Shown here in pieces: positions 1 through 6,057 of a DNA stretch of 6,429 nt (its first letter is position 1; each line of letters begins with the position of its first letter). The translations under genes and the position numbers were made by a program. The notes under the pieces are model-generated. The model was not told the DNA's origin. It did no database searches and was given only the letters and a program-made list of their open reading frames with translations. The stretch is from Beijerinckiaceae bacterium (GTDB taxonomy: Bacteria > Pseudomonadota > Alphaproteobacteria > Rhizobiales > Beijerinckiaceae), in contig DAIESR010000363.1 of NCBI GenBank assembly GCA_027346205.1, forward strand, positions 1-6,429. Direction: 5' to 3'.

Positions 1-1
1 C

Positions 2-1465
2 GAGGCTTCCGGCTGCGACGAAGGCACGACCGATGTGCTGATCGAATCGGCGCTCTGGGACCCGGCGAATATCGCCCGCAGCGGCCGCCAGCTCGGCATC
101 GTCTCGGATGCGCGCTATCGTTTCGAACGCGGCATCGATCCGGCCTTCTGCCTGCCGGGGCTCGACTATGCGACCGAACTCGTGCTGGAATTATGCGGCG
201 GCACCCCGTCGCAAACCGTGTTCGCCGGCAAGGTGCCGACGGATACGTTCGGCCTCCTCTTTCCCTGGAGCGAGGTGCAGCGCCTGACCGGACTCGAACT
301 CCCCATTTCCGAGATGACCGCCATTCTGGAGCATCTGGGCTTCAGTCTGGCGGTGGTCGAGGGCAACAGCAATCTCGTGATGGTGAGGGCGCCGAGCTGG
401 CGGCCCGACATCGCCGGCAAGGCGGATATCGTCGAGGAGATTGTCCGCATCGCCGGCCTCGACCGGATCGCGGCGCAGCCGCTGCCACGGGAAGAGTCGA
501 AGATCGCATCCCCTGTGCTGAGCCTCATGCAAAAGCACACGCGCGCGGCACGACGGGCGCTCGCAGCCAATGGACTCGTCGAAGCCGTCACCTGGTCCTT
601 TCTCTCGCATGAACGTGCCGCGCTTTTCGGCGGCGGCGCCACGGAACTCACGCTCGTCAATCCGATCGCCGCCGATCTCTCCGATATAAGGCCGTCTCTT
701 CTGCCCGGCCTGATCACAGCGGCCCAGCGTAATGCCGATCGTGGCTTCGGCGATCTCGCGATCTTCGAAGTCGGCCAAATCTTCAAGGGCGCGGAACCGA
801 CCGATCAGAAGACCGCCGCCTGCGGTATCAGGCGCGGCACGGCACGGCTCGCCGGCCCCGGCCGGCATTGGGCGGCAGGCAGCGCGCCGGTCGATTTATT
901 CGATGCAAAGGCCGATGTTTTCGCGCTTCTCACTGCGCTGGGCGTGCCATTCGGCGGGTTGCAGCTCGTGTCCGGCGGCCCGTCCTGGTTCCATCCCGGC
1001 CGCAGTGGCACGCTGCAATTCGGCCCGAAGAATGTCATCGGGCATTTCGGCGAGATCGACCCACGCACACTCGAAGCGCTCGATGTCCAAGGCCCTATCG
1101 TCGGGTTCGAAATCCTGCTTGACGACATACCAGCGCCGAAATCGAAGCCGACAAAGACGAAGCCGAAACTCGAGCTTTCGGAATTCATGCCGCTCGAACG
1201 CGACTTCGCCTTCATCGTCGATCGCGGCGTGAAGGCCGCCGATCTCGTCAAGGCTGCGCAGGCGGCCGATAAACTGCTCGTCACCCAGGTGACCGTGTTC
1301 GACCTCTATGAAGGCAAAGGAATTCCAGAAGGCAAGAAATCGATCGCCATCGCTGTGACCTTGCAGCCGCGCGAGAAAACACTGACCGAAGCGGAGATCG
1401 ACGCCATTGCGGGGAAAATCGTCACGGAAGTCAGCAAAAAGACCGGCGCTCACCTGAGAGGATGA
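2..1465 (+). CDS. pheT: Phenylalanyl-tRNA synthetase beta subunit, 5'-truncated by window edge
   Basis: The beta subunit of the alpha2-beta2 enzyme that charges tRNA-Phe with phenylalanine in the cytoplasm. The reading frame is open from base 2, so the GTG at 35 is internal and not the start; 487 residues are visible against about 800 for the family. The visible part begins at the end of the B3/B4 editing region (SGCDEGTTDV, then SDARYRFERGIDP at fragment residues 35-47). The B5 domain follows at about 87-156, containing RAPSWRPDIAGKADIVEEI. The catalytic-like B6/B7 core is at about 174-381. A Lys/Pro/Thr-rich linker leads to the ferredoxin-fold anticodon-binding domain at about 395-487 (PLERDFAFIVD, VFDLYEGKGIPEGKKS). 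The stop TGA overlaps the next gene's ATG by four bases (ATGA). pheS is expected just left of the window. No frameshift or missing domain is seen in the visible part. Confidence 0.97.
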   Translation, partial: EASGCDEGTTDVLIESALWDPANIARSGRQLGIVSDARYRFERGIDPAFCLPGLDYATELVLELCGGTPSQTVFAGKVPTDTFGLLFPWSEVQRLTGLELPISEMTAILEHLGFSLAVVEGNSNLVMVRAPSWRPDIAGKADIVEEIVRIAGLDRIAAQPLPREESKIASPVLSLMQKHTRAARRALAANGLVEAVTWSFLSHERAALFGGGATELTLVNPIAADLSDIRPSLLPGLITAAQRNADRGFGDLAIFEVGQIFKGAEPTDQKTAACGIRRGTARLAGPGRHWAAGSAPVDLFDAKADVFALLTALGVPFGGLQLVSGGPSWFHPGRSGTLQFGPKNVIGHFGEIDPRTLEALDVQGPIVGFEILLDDIPAPKSKPTKTKPKLELSEFMPLERDFAFIVDRGVKAADLVKAAQAADKLLVTQVTVFDLYEGKGIPEGKKSIAIAVTLQPREKTLTEAEIDAIAGKIVTEVSKKTGAHLRG

Positions 1466-1809
1466 AACTCTTGCGATATCTGCCGCTGATCCTGATCGTC
1501 ACTACTTTTGGCCTTGCGGCGCAGTCGGGAAACGCCGCCACAGGCTCGATCCAGGATTGCGAGAAGATCCAGGCGGCCGATGCCTATAACAGATGCCTCG
1601 CGTCATTCGGCCCGGTTGCCCATGAGCCTGATCTCAAGCCCGTGCCCGCCGGGCTCGGCACAACAGGCCAGCGTTTTACAAAGCATCATCGTCATCATCG
1701 GGCACATTATCGCCACGCATATCGTCATGTGCGTGGCGCGCACATCGGCAAGCGCAGCCACCGCAAGAGCATGCAGCTCAGTGTGGATTCGCGCCGCCCG
1801 CAGAACTGA
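1462..1809 (+). CDS. Small exported protein with Cys pair and His/Arg-rich tail, unknown function
   Basis: I do not recognise a named family. The 115-residue product starts with a basic tip and a hydrophobic stretch (residues 6-20), then a likely signal-peptidase site near GNA at about 24-26, so export to the periplasm is inferred. The mature part has two cysteines, C33 and C45 (C-x11-C), in a DCEKIQAADAYNRC helix-like segment that could form a disulfide. A Pro/Gly linker follows at about 55-69. The tail at 74-102 is rich in His, Arg and Tyr (HHRHHRAHYRHAYRH at 75-89). Metal binding or binding to an anionic surface is possible but unproven. The ATG overlaps the pheT stop by four bases, so it is probably co-transcribed and translationally coupled to pheT. 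The coupling, signal peptide and ordered composition support a real gene. The opposite-strand frame over it is a shadow. Confidence 0.75.
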   Translation: MKLLRYLPLILIVTTFGLAAQSGNAATGSIQDCEKIQAADAYNRCLASFGPVAHEPDLKPVPAGLGTTGQRFTKHHRHHRAHYRHAYRHVRGAHIGKRSHRKSMQLSVDSRRPQN

Positions 1810-1986
1810 GAAAGCGGGCACAAAGAAAAGCGCAGCCACGAAGATCCGAGGCACGACGTGCCGGAACATGCTCCAACGCCCCAGACATAGCGCGCAGTAA
1901 AACGACGACACCGCCGTCTGCTATTGCATCAGCCGCATGCATACATCGAATAGAGCAATATACCGGTTTTTGGCAGTACCTTTGGC
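1810..1986. other. Intergenic stretch between convergent genes, nothing coding supported
   Basis: Between the small exported protein and the rplT terminator hairpin I see no convincing gene. There is a short GGCAC-GAC-GTGCC hairpin near 1850-1862. A weak 6-bp pairing (1922-1927 with 1955-1960) lies about six bases before a five-T run at 1967-1971. This second one could be a poor terminator for the pheT transcript, but it is too weak to call. Confidence 0.5.
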
Positions 1987-2014
1987 ACGCGGCGATCGCG
2001 GTGGATCGCCGCGT
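1987..2014 (-). terminator. Hairpin after rplT, probable transcription terminator
   Basis: A perfect 11-bp stem (1987-1997 pairs with 2004-2014) closes a six-base loop, 19 bases beyond the rplT stop. The stem is GC-rich (ACGCGGCGATC on the + strand). On the - strand the bases after the stem are GCCAAAGG, with no U run, so this is not a canonical intrinsic terminator. It may act with Rho or as a 3'-end stabiliser. Its place between convergent genes means it could serve both directions, although the + strand also lacks a T run after it. Confidence 0.55.
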
Positions 2015-2033
2015 TCCAATCGAGGACGCCTCA

Positions 2034-2399
2034 TCAGGCGCTTGTCGGCAGCGCGCTTTTCGCCTTTTCGACAATGGCCTTGAAGGCCTCCGGCTGATGG
2101 ATCGCAAGTTCGGACAGCACTTTGCGGTCGATCTCGATACCCGCCTTGTTGAGGCCATCGATGAAGCGCGAATAGGTGAGGCCAAATTCCCGCACCGCGG
2201 CGTTGAGCCTCTGAATCCAAAGCGCCCGGAACACGCGCTTCTTCACCTTGCGATCGCGGGTTGCATATTGCATCGCACGATCGACGGCGGCCTTGGCGGC
2301 ACGGATCGTGTTCTTGCGGCGCCCGTAAAAGCCTTCAGCGGCCTTCAGGGTCTTTTTGTGTTTGGCATGCGAGGTGACGCCACGCTTGACGCGAGCCAT
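2034..2399 (-). CDS. rplT: 50S ribosomal protein L20
   Basis: L20 binds 23S rRNA early in assembly of the large subunit. In several bacteria it also represses translation of the rpmI-rplT message. The 121-residue length and the sequence are typical: the basic N-terminal extension ([16 protein letters not shown]) leads into a long helix ([20 protein letters not shown]). The globular C-terminal domain contains [14 protein letters not shown] and [11 protein letters not shown]. The ATG is preceded by GGAG seven bases upstream. The gene ends with two TGA codons in tandem (2031-2036). It lies 50 bases after rpmI on the same strand and is the last gene of the infC-rpmI-rplT group. Confidence 0.98.
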   Translation of the reverse strand: MARVKRGVTSHAKHKKTLKAAEGFYGRRKNTIRAAKAAVDRAMQYATRDRKVKKRVFRALWIQRLNAAVREFGLTYSRFIDGLNKAGIEIDRKVLSELAIHQPEAFKAIVEKAKSALPTSA

Positions 2400-2449
2400 G
2401 TCAGATCTCCGAATTCGACGACATCAGGATAGACGGACTGTGAAGACTT

Positions 2450-2650
2450 TCAAGCGTTGGGCAGAAAGTACTTTTTCACATTGTCGCCATCGCTCTTGAA
2501 CAGAACATTGGTGCCGCGCAGATTGCGGATCTGCTTATTGGTCCGCTTGATCATGCCATGCCGCTTGCCGCGCTGGGCATAGATCACTTTGCCGGTCGCC
2601 GTCACCTTGAAACGTTTCTTGGCGCCCGATTTGGTCTTCAGTTTGGGCAT
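2450..2650 (-). CDS. rpmI: 50S ribosomal protein L35
   Basis: L35 is a small, very basic protein of the large ribosomal subunit. The 66-residue product has the family pattern: [17 protein letters not shown] at the start, a central [20 protein letters not shown], and the C-terminal VKKYFLPNA. The length is the usual 64-67. The ATG has GGAGA seven bases upstream (2658-2662). It is followed by rplT after 46 bases. A long structured leader separates it from infC, which suggests its translation, and through coupling that of rplT, is controlled separately from infC. Confidence 0.98.
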   Translation of the reverse strand: MPKLKTKSGAKKRFKVTATGKVIYAQRGKRHGMIKRTNKQIRNLRGTNVLFKSDGDNVKKYFLPNA

Positions 2651-2662
2651 TTGCTCGTCTCC

Positions 2663-2830
2663 ATCAGTGCGGAATCCATCGCTCCGGCGCCGAAACGGCC
2701 AGCCATCACACGGACATCCGCCTTGTTTTTTTAGGCGGGGCCTTGCTCGATTGAGCAGGCAAACCGCTCGCGTTCGTTGCCGAACGAGCGAAAGAACCGC
2801 CGCGGCAGCCCTTTCAGCCGGGCGGTTCGA
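2663..2830 (-). promoter_or_regulatory. Structured rpmI leader with serial hairpins, candidate L20-responsive element
   Basis: In - strand order the leader can form several hairpins. The first is 2828-2794: eight perfect pairs (GAACCGCC with GGCGGTTC), a one-base bulge, four more pairs and a ten-base loop. The second is 2790-2765: six plus four pairs with a two-base bulge, or alternatively a six-pair stem at 2786-2771. The third is 2759-2742: seven pairs including one G-U, around a four-base loop. The fourth is 2738-2718: six pairs with an A-rich loop of seven As. The fifth is small, 2699-2689. The rpmI Shine-Dalgarno follows at 2662. Control of rpmI-rplT by L20 binding to a leader RNA is established in Escherichia coli and Bacillus. 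That this leader does the same is inference from position and structure. Confidence 0.5.
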
Positions 2831-2837
2831 AGGCGGG

Positions 2838-2867
2838 TTTATAAGCGCAAAGCCGCACTCAAAGCAA
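2838..2867 (-). promoter_or_regulatory. Candidate sigma-70-type promoter for rpmI-rplT
   Basis: On the - strand, TTGCTT (2867-2862) and TATAAA (2843-2838) are separated by 18 bases. The -10 matches the consensus in five of six positions and the -35 in three. A start near 2830 would fall just before the first leader hairpin, giving a leader of about 180 nucleotides. The fit with the leader supports the call, but the -35 is weak. Confidence 0.4.
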
Positions 2868-2892
2868 GCGCGGCACAGCTGCCACGCTCACG

Positions 2893-3432
2893 TCATTTCG
2901 GCGCCAGGATCATGACCATCTGGCGCCCTTCCATCGAGGGCTCGATTTCGACCTTGGCAAAAGTACCGGTTTCGGCTTTGACCCGCTCCAGAAGCTTATA
3001 GCCGATGTCCTGATGCGCCATTTCACGACCGCGGAAGCGTAAAGTGACCTTGACCTTGTCACCCTCCTCGAAGAAGCGGCGGACCGCTTTCATCTTGGTG
3101 TCGTAGTCATGCTCGTCGATGCCGGGCCGCAGCTTGATCTCCTTGATCTCCACGACCTTCTGCTTTTTGCGCGCCTCGGCGGCCTTCTTCTGCTCAAGAA
3201 AGCGGAATTTGCCGTAATCGAGAATTTTGCAGACGGGAGGCTCGGCGGTCGGAACGATCTCCACAAGGTCGAGCGACGCCTCGTCGGCGGCTTGCTGCGC
3301 TTCCTGGATCTGAACGACGCCCCGGTTATGGCCTTCAGCATCGATGAGCTGAACTTCGCGAGCGCGGATTTCTCGGTTGGTACGGGGCCCCTCCTTCTGC
3401 GGAGCCTGAGTACTTTTCATAGGACGGCGAAT
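2893..3432 (-). CDS. infC: Translation initiation factor IF-3, AUU start codon
   Basis: IF3 binds the 30S subunit, prevents premature 50S joining and rejects non-standard start codons and incorrect initiator tRNA. The N-domain holds [16 protein letters not shown] and continues to the signature [16 protein letters not shown] (residues 69-84). A lysine-rich linker leads to the C-domain ([14 protein letters not shown], then RFRGREMAH). I place the start at the ATT at 3432-3430, giving 179 residues beginning M(I)RRPMKST. The Shine-Dalgarno AAGAGGAG (3448-3441) is eight bases from this ATT but 20 from the in-frame ATG at 3420, which is too far. RRP after the start is common in alphaproteobacterial IF3. 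An AUU start lets IF3 repress its own synthesis, as shown in E. coli. If the ATG is used instead, the protein has 175 residues. Confidence 0.95.
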   Translation of the reverse strand: MRRPMKSTQAPQKEGPRTNREIRAREVQLIDAEGHNRGVVQIQEAQQAADEASLDLVEIVPTAEPPVCKILDYGKFRFLEQKKAAEARKKQKVVEIKEIKLRPGIDEHDYDTKMKAVRRFFEEGDKVKVTLRFRGREMAHQDIGYKLLERVKAETGTFAKVEIEPSMEGRQMVMILAPK

Positions 3433-3440
3433 GGTGCGGT

Positions 3441-3448
3441 CTCCTCTT
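3441..3448 (-). promoter_or_regulatory. Ribosome binding site deciding the infC AUU start
   Basis: On the - strand, AAGAGGAG is complementary to the 3' end of 16S rRNA and sits eight bases before ATT. This spacing is near ideal for the ATT and unworkable for the downstream ATG. Confidence 0.8.
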
Positions 3449-3522
3449 GTAAATAATCGAACCCGGCGGTCCCGACACGAATCGTAAATTGTCCTTTGGC
3501 GGGAAAGGCCGAACCCGTGGCG

Positions 3523-3551
3523 AGCATTGTTGCAATGGCGGACGAAGTCAA
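3523..3551 (-). promoter_or_regulatory. Possible infC promoter
   Basis: On the - strand, TTGACT (3551-3546) lies 17 bases from AATGCT (3528-3523). The -35 is good (five of six positions match TTGACA), but the -10 matches only three of six. A start near 3516 would give a leader of about 85 bases before the AUU codon. Confidence 0.3.
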
Positions 3552-3750
3552 TGGAACCTTAGCAAGCCGCTGATTTTCGGCTGAACTCGACGATCCCGAA
3601 GCTTGCCTTGGCCAGTGCAGCCATCGCGGCGTCAGCGATCTCGCACCAATGTCATCACGCCCAAATTCTTGTTTCCAAGCGTCAAAGCTCTCAATCCTAT
3701 TGGATTCTATCTTCAATTGTCTCCAATCCTTGAGCAAGATTCGGGCTAGA

Positions 3751-3858
3751 GCATATTCCGGAAAAGTTGATAGAGTTTTCCCAGATATGCCCCAACGCAT
3801 TGATTCTGAGTGTTTTCCACTCGATCGAAAGAAATCATTTGATCGAGTGGAAAACACT
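3751..3858. repeat. Bipartite palindromic intergenic repeat (REP/MITE-like)
   Basis: The first part (3751-3790) has outer arms GCATAT/ATATGC and inner arms GGAAAA/TTTTCC around a ten-base loop. The second part (3809-3858) is a perfect 18-bp inverted repeat, AGTGTTTTCCACTCGATC and its complement, around a 14-base loop; pairing can extend by a few bases into the loop. It begins 20 bases after the glycosyltransferase stop. Both parts share a TTTTCC/GGAAAA core. Base composition is more AT-rich than the flanking genes. No U run follows on either strand, so a simple terminator is unlikely. The look is that of a dispersed intergenic element with a long hairpin, but only one copy is present in this window. 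Confidence 0.65.
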
Positions 3859-3878
3859 TTAAGTTCGCCCGGCATACC

Positions 3879-5150
3879 TCATCCCTCAGATGCGAGTAAC
3901 ACCGCATAGGCGGCGAGAGTTTCGCTTTGCATGCGTTCCACCGAAAATCGGCGCAGCACATGAGTTCTCGCGCGTGCCGCCAAAGCCTCGCGCGCCGTCG
4001 CGCCCTGCTCCAGAGCAATGATCATCGCCTCGGCCAAGGCTTGCGCATCCCCAGGCGCGACACGCCAGCCTGTGCGTTCCGAGTCATCAACCTCGGGTGG
4101 CGCGAGAACGACTTCCGGCAAAGCGCCGAGATTGGCGACCACCACGGGCGTGCCCATGGCTTGCGCTTCCGCAGCCACCCGGCCAAAAGCCTCAGGCTCG
4201 GTCGACGGCACGACGACAAGCGCCGCTGCCAGCAGCGCTGCTGGCATATCGGCGCAATGGCCGGCGCGCCGCACGATTCCGGTGAGCCCCGCCTTGGCGA
4301 TGGCGGCGTCGAGATCCTTTAAATAGGAATTGTGACCCGGTTCGTCGCCTGCCAAAATGAATTTTGTGTCGGAAAGGCCTCTCGCCATCAGACGCTGCGC
4401 CGCCTCGACCAAGATCTTATGGCCCTTCCAGGGACTGAGCCGCGCTGCGAGCAGGATGATCCGCTCACCTTGGCCAACCTGCCAAGCCTCGCGTAAAGCC
4501 TGCACGCGCGTCGGATCGACCGTGCTCGGATCAAAGATGCGGAAATCGATTCCACGTTCGATGATCCGTATTTTTTCAGCGGCAAAGGGATAGAGCCGCG
4601 CGATCCGCTCGGCGGTGAAGGCCGAATTAGCGATGACCAGATCGCCCTTCGCCATAATGGAATTATAGCGCAGCTTGAGCGCCGAGCTGCCGGAATAGGC
4701 GCCGTGAAAAGTGGTGACGAAGGGCGTTCCCGTTCGCCGCGTCGCGCCAAAAGCGACCCAGGCCGGCGCACGCGAGCGCACATGGACGAGGTCGACAGAT
4801 TCAGCGCGAATGAGTTCCGCGAGATGGCGCTGATTCATCAGCATAGCGAAGGGGTTCTTGGTGCGTGCCGGAAAAGCCAGCCAGATCCCACCCTCGGCTT
4901 GCAGCTCACTCACCATGCGCCCGCCCTCGCTCGCGACAAGAGGTCTGGCGCCAACCGCAGCAAGTGCCGCGGCAATGTCGATCGTCGCGCGCTCGGCGCC
5001 ACCGCTGTTCAATTCGGGAATGATCTGCAGGATGGTGCGCCCGGCCAGAGGATGCTTGCGCCGCCCGTTCAATTCAGCCACGCCGCTGGCAGCGCCTTGC
5101 CATCGCTCAAGCCGGTCATATTGCGATGTCGAAGGCGAAAATCGTGGCAT
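3879..5150 (-). CDS. GT4-type (GT-B fold) glycosyltransferase
   Basis: Likely transfers a sugar from a nucleotide-activated donor in lipopolysaccharide, exopolysaccharide or glycolipid assembly; donor and acceptor cannot be read from sequence. With the chosen ATG the product has 423 residues. The N-terminal acceptor half (about 38-200) carries the glycine loop LNSGGAERATIDIA (48-60), HVRSRAPAW (123-131) and TTFHGAYS (146-153). The donor half (about 230-400) has RLSPWKGHK (237-245, with the expected R237 and K242). It also has the EX7E motif, E320 to E328, within PSTEPEAFGRVAAEAQAMGTP. There is no signal peptide or membrane segment, so it is probably cytoplasmic or loosely inner-membrane associated. 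The frame extends upstream to a GTG at 5276, which would add 42 residues of low-complexity sequence and overlap the divergent hydrolase gene. I prefer 5150, although its Shine-Dalgarno (GAGG, about 12 bases away) is weak. Confidence 0.88.
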   Translation of the reverse strand: MPRFSPSTSQYDRLERWQGAASGVAELNGRRKHPLAGRTILQIIPELNSGGAERATIDIAAALAAVGARPLVASEGGRMVSELQAEGGIWLAFPARTKNPFAMLMNQRHLAELIRAESVDLVHVRSRAPAWVAFGATRRTGTPFVTTFHGAYSGSSALKLRYNSIMAKGDLVIANSAFTAERIARLYPFAAEKIRIIERGIDFRIFDPSTVDPTRVQALREAWQVGQGERIILLAARLSPWKGHKILVEAAQRLMARGLSDTKFILAGDEPGHNSYLKDLDAAIAKAGLTGIVRRAGHCADMPAALLAAALVVVPSTEPEAFGRVAAEAQAMGTPVVVANLGALPEVVLAPPEVDDSERTGWRVAPGDAQALAEAMIIALEQGATAREALAARARTHVLRRFSVERMQSETLAAYAVLLASEG

Positions 5151-5212
5151 TGGCGCGGTAGGCCTCGTCGGGCTCTCGGCGACAGATTGGATCGTCTGGC
5201 ATCGGATCAAGG

Positions 5213-6046
5213 ATGAGGATAAGGGTGAAGCAGGAGCCGGAGCAAATCGAGATCGAGGCCCAAGAGCTTCATCCACAATTCCTTCCTGTCGGAGACGGTG
5301 AAACGCGCCGCGACATCGCGTTTCTGCGGCGTCCCGCGCTGGATATAGGCGCCACGCGCCCAGGCCTCGTCTGGCTCGGCGGGTTCATGTCGCATATGGG
5401 CTCGGCCAAGGCGACGTGCCTCGACCAATGGGAGGCGCGCCGAGGGCGCGGTTTCCTGCGCTTCGATTATTCCGGCCATGGCCTCTCCGAAGGCCGTTTC
5501 GAAACGGGTACCATCGGCCGCTGGCTCGAAGAAGCGCTCGCGGTCATTCGCACGGCAAGCGAAGGCCCGCAGATCCTGATCGGCTCTTCCATGGGCGGCT
5601 GGCTGGCGTTGCTGTGCGCCCGCGCCTTCGCCGAATCCGGCGAGATAGAGCGCCTCGCCGGCCTCGTCCTCATCGCGCCTGCCGTCGATTTCACGCAAAA
5701 GCTCATTTACGAACGGCTGCCGCCAGAGGCGCGCCAACAACTCGACGAAAATGGCGTTTGGATGCGCGCCTCGGCCTATGCCGACACACCCTATCCGATC
5801 ACGCGCAATCTGATCGAAGAGGGACGGCAACATCTGCTCTTCGGCGAGACGATCAGGACATATTGTCCCGTGCATATCCTGCAGGGCATGCGCGATGAAG
5901 ACGTGCCTTGGCAGCACGCCATGACGCTCGTCGAACATCTCGCCGGCGACCCCGTGACGCTCACTTTGGTCAAGGACGGCGATCACCGCCTGTCGCGCGA
6001 CGAGGATCTCGCGCGTCTGACGCAGGCGATCGAAGCAATAGGGTGA
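5213..6046 (+). CDS. Alpha/beta hydrolase (serine hydrolase superfamily)
   Basis: A cytoplasmic serine hydrolase of the alpha/beta fold, probably an esterase or thioesterase; the substrate is unknown. The 277-residue product shows a core beta strand with an oxyanion-type loop (GLVWLGGFMSHM, 51-62) and FDYSGHGLSEG (84-94). The nucleophile elbow GSSMGG (124-129) has Ser126. The likely acid is Asp228 in GMRDEDVP (225-232), and the likely catalytic His is His258 in KDGDHRLS. The triad is therefore complete. The style resembles the short ABHD10-like hydrolases common in Hyphomicrobiales, a resemblance from memory. The start is uncertain: ATG 5213 is used, while GTG 5225 with GAGG six bases upstream is an equally good alternative, and conserved sequence begins only near residue 20. 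It is divergent from the glycosyltransferase gene and convergent with the TonB-like gene. Confidence 0.9.
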   Translation: MRIRVKQEPEQIEIEAQELHPQFLPVGDGETRRDIAFLRRPALDIGATRPGLVWLGGFMSHMGSAKATCLDQWEARRGRGFLRFDYSGHGLSEGRFETGTIGRWLEEALAVIRTASEGPQILIGSSMGGWLALLCARAFAESGEIERLAGLVLIAPAVDFTQKLIYERLPPEARQQLDENGVWMRASAYADTPYPITRNLIEEGRQHLLFGETIRTYCPVHILQGMRDEDVPWQHAMTLVEHLAGDPVTLTLVKDGDHRLSRDEDLARLTQAIEAIG

Positions 6047-6057
6047 AACGAACAGTC

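Larger units (their letters stand above)
3433..3878. other. Gene-free stretch of 446 bases between infC and the glycosyltransferase gene
   Basis: From right to left it holds the palindromic repeat (3751-3858), an AT-richer unassigned stretch at about 3660-3740, and a possible infC promoter and leader. An open frame of 152 codons crosses it on the - strand, but it has no recognisable protein features and is judged spurious. The infC transcript would need a start in this stretch, because the gene upstream on the same strand ends at 3879. Confidence 0.6.

Noticed and set aside
166..868. Long antisense frames across pheT
   Set aside because: GC-rich codon bias creates long antisense frames; the + strand product is unmistakable PheT.
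1603..1911. A 102-codon frame on the - strand with a hydrophobic start
   Set aside because: Most of it is the antisense of the small exported protein's His-rich tail; there is no convincing ribosome binding site or family.
2718..2738. Hairpin with a seven-T run as an intrinsic terminator
   Set aside because: The T run is in the loop, not after the stem, and on the transcribed - strand it reads as As.
3556..3621. A 21-codon frame (MAALAKASFG...) on the - strand upstream of infC, as a leader peptide or attenuator
   Set aside because: There is no ribosome binding site, no run of regulatory codons and no terminator/antiterminator pair that I can find.
3417..3875. A 152-codon open frame on the - strand between the glycosyltransferase gene and infC
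   Set aside because: It runs through the palindromic repeat and over the infC ribosome binding site, has no recognisable domain, and its codon use looks random.
3746..4018. A 90-codon frame on the - strand and a similar + strand frame (3649-3909), both containing a CFPLD...SFDRVENT peptide
   Set aside because: Both arise from translating the two arms of the inverted repeat; the peptide similarity is a product of the palindrome.
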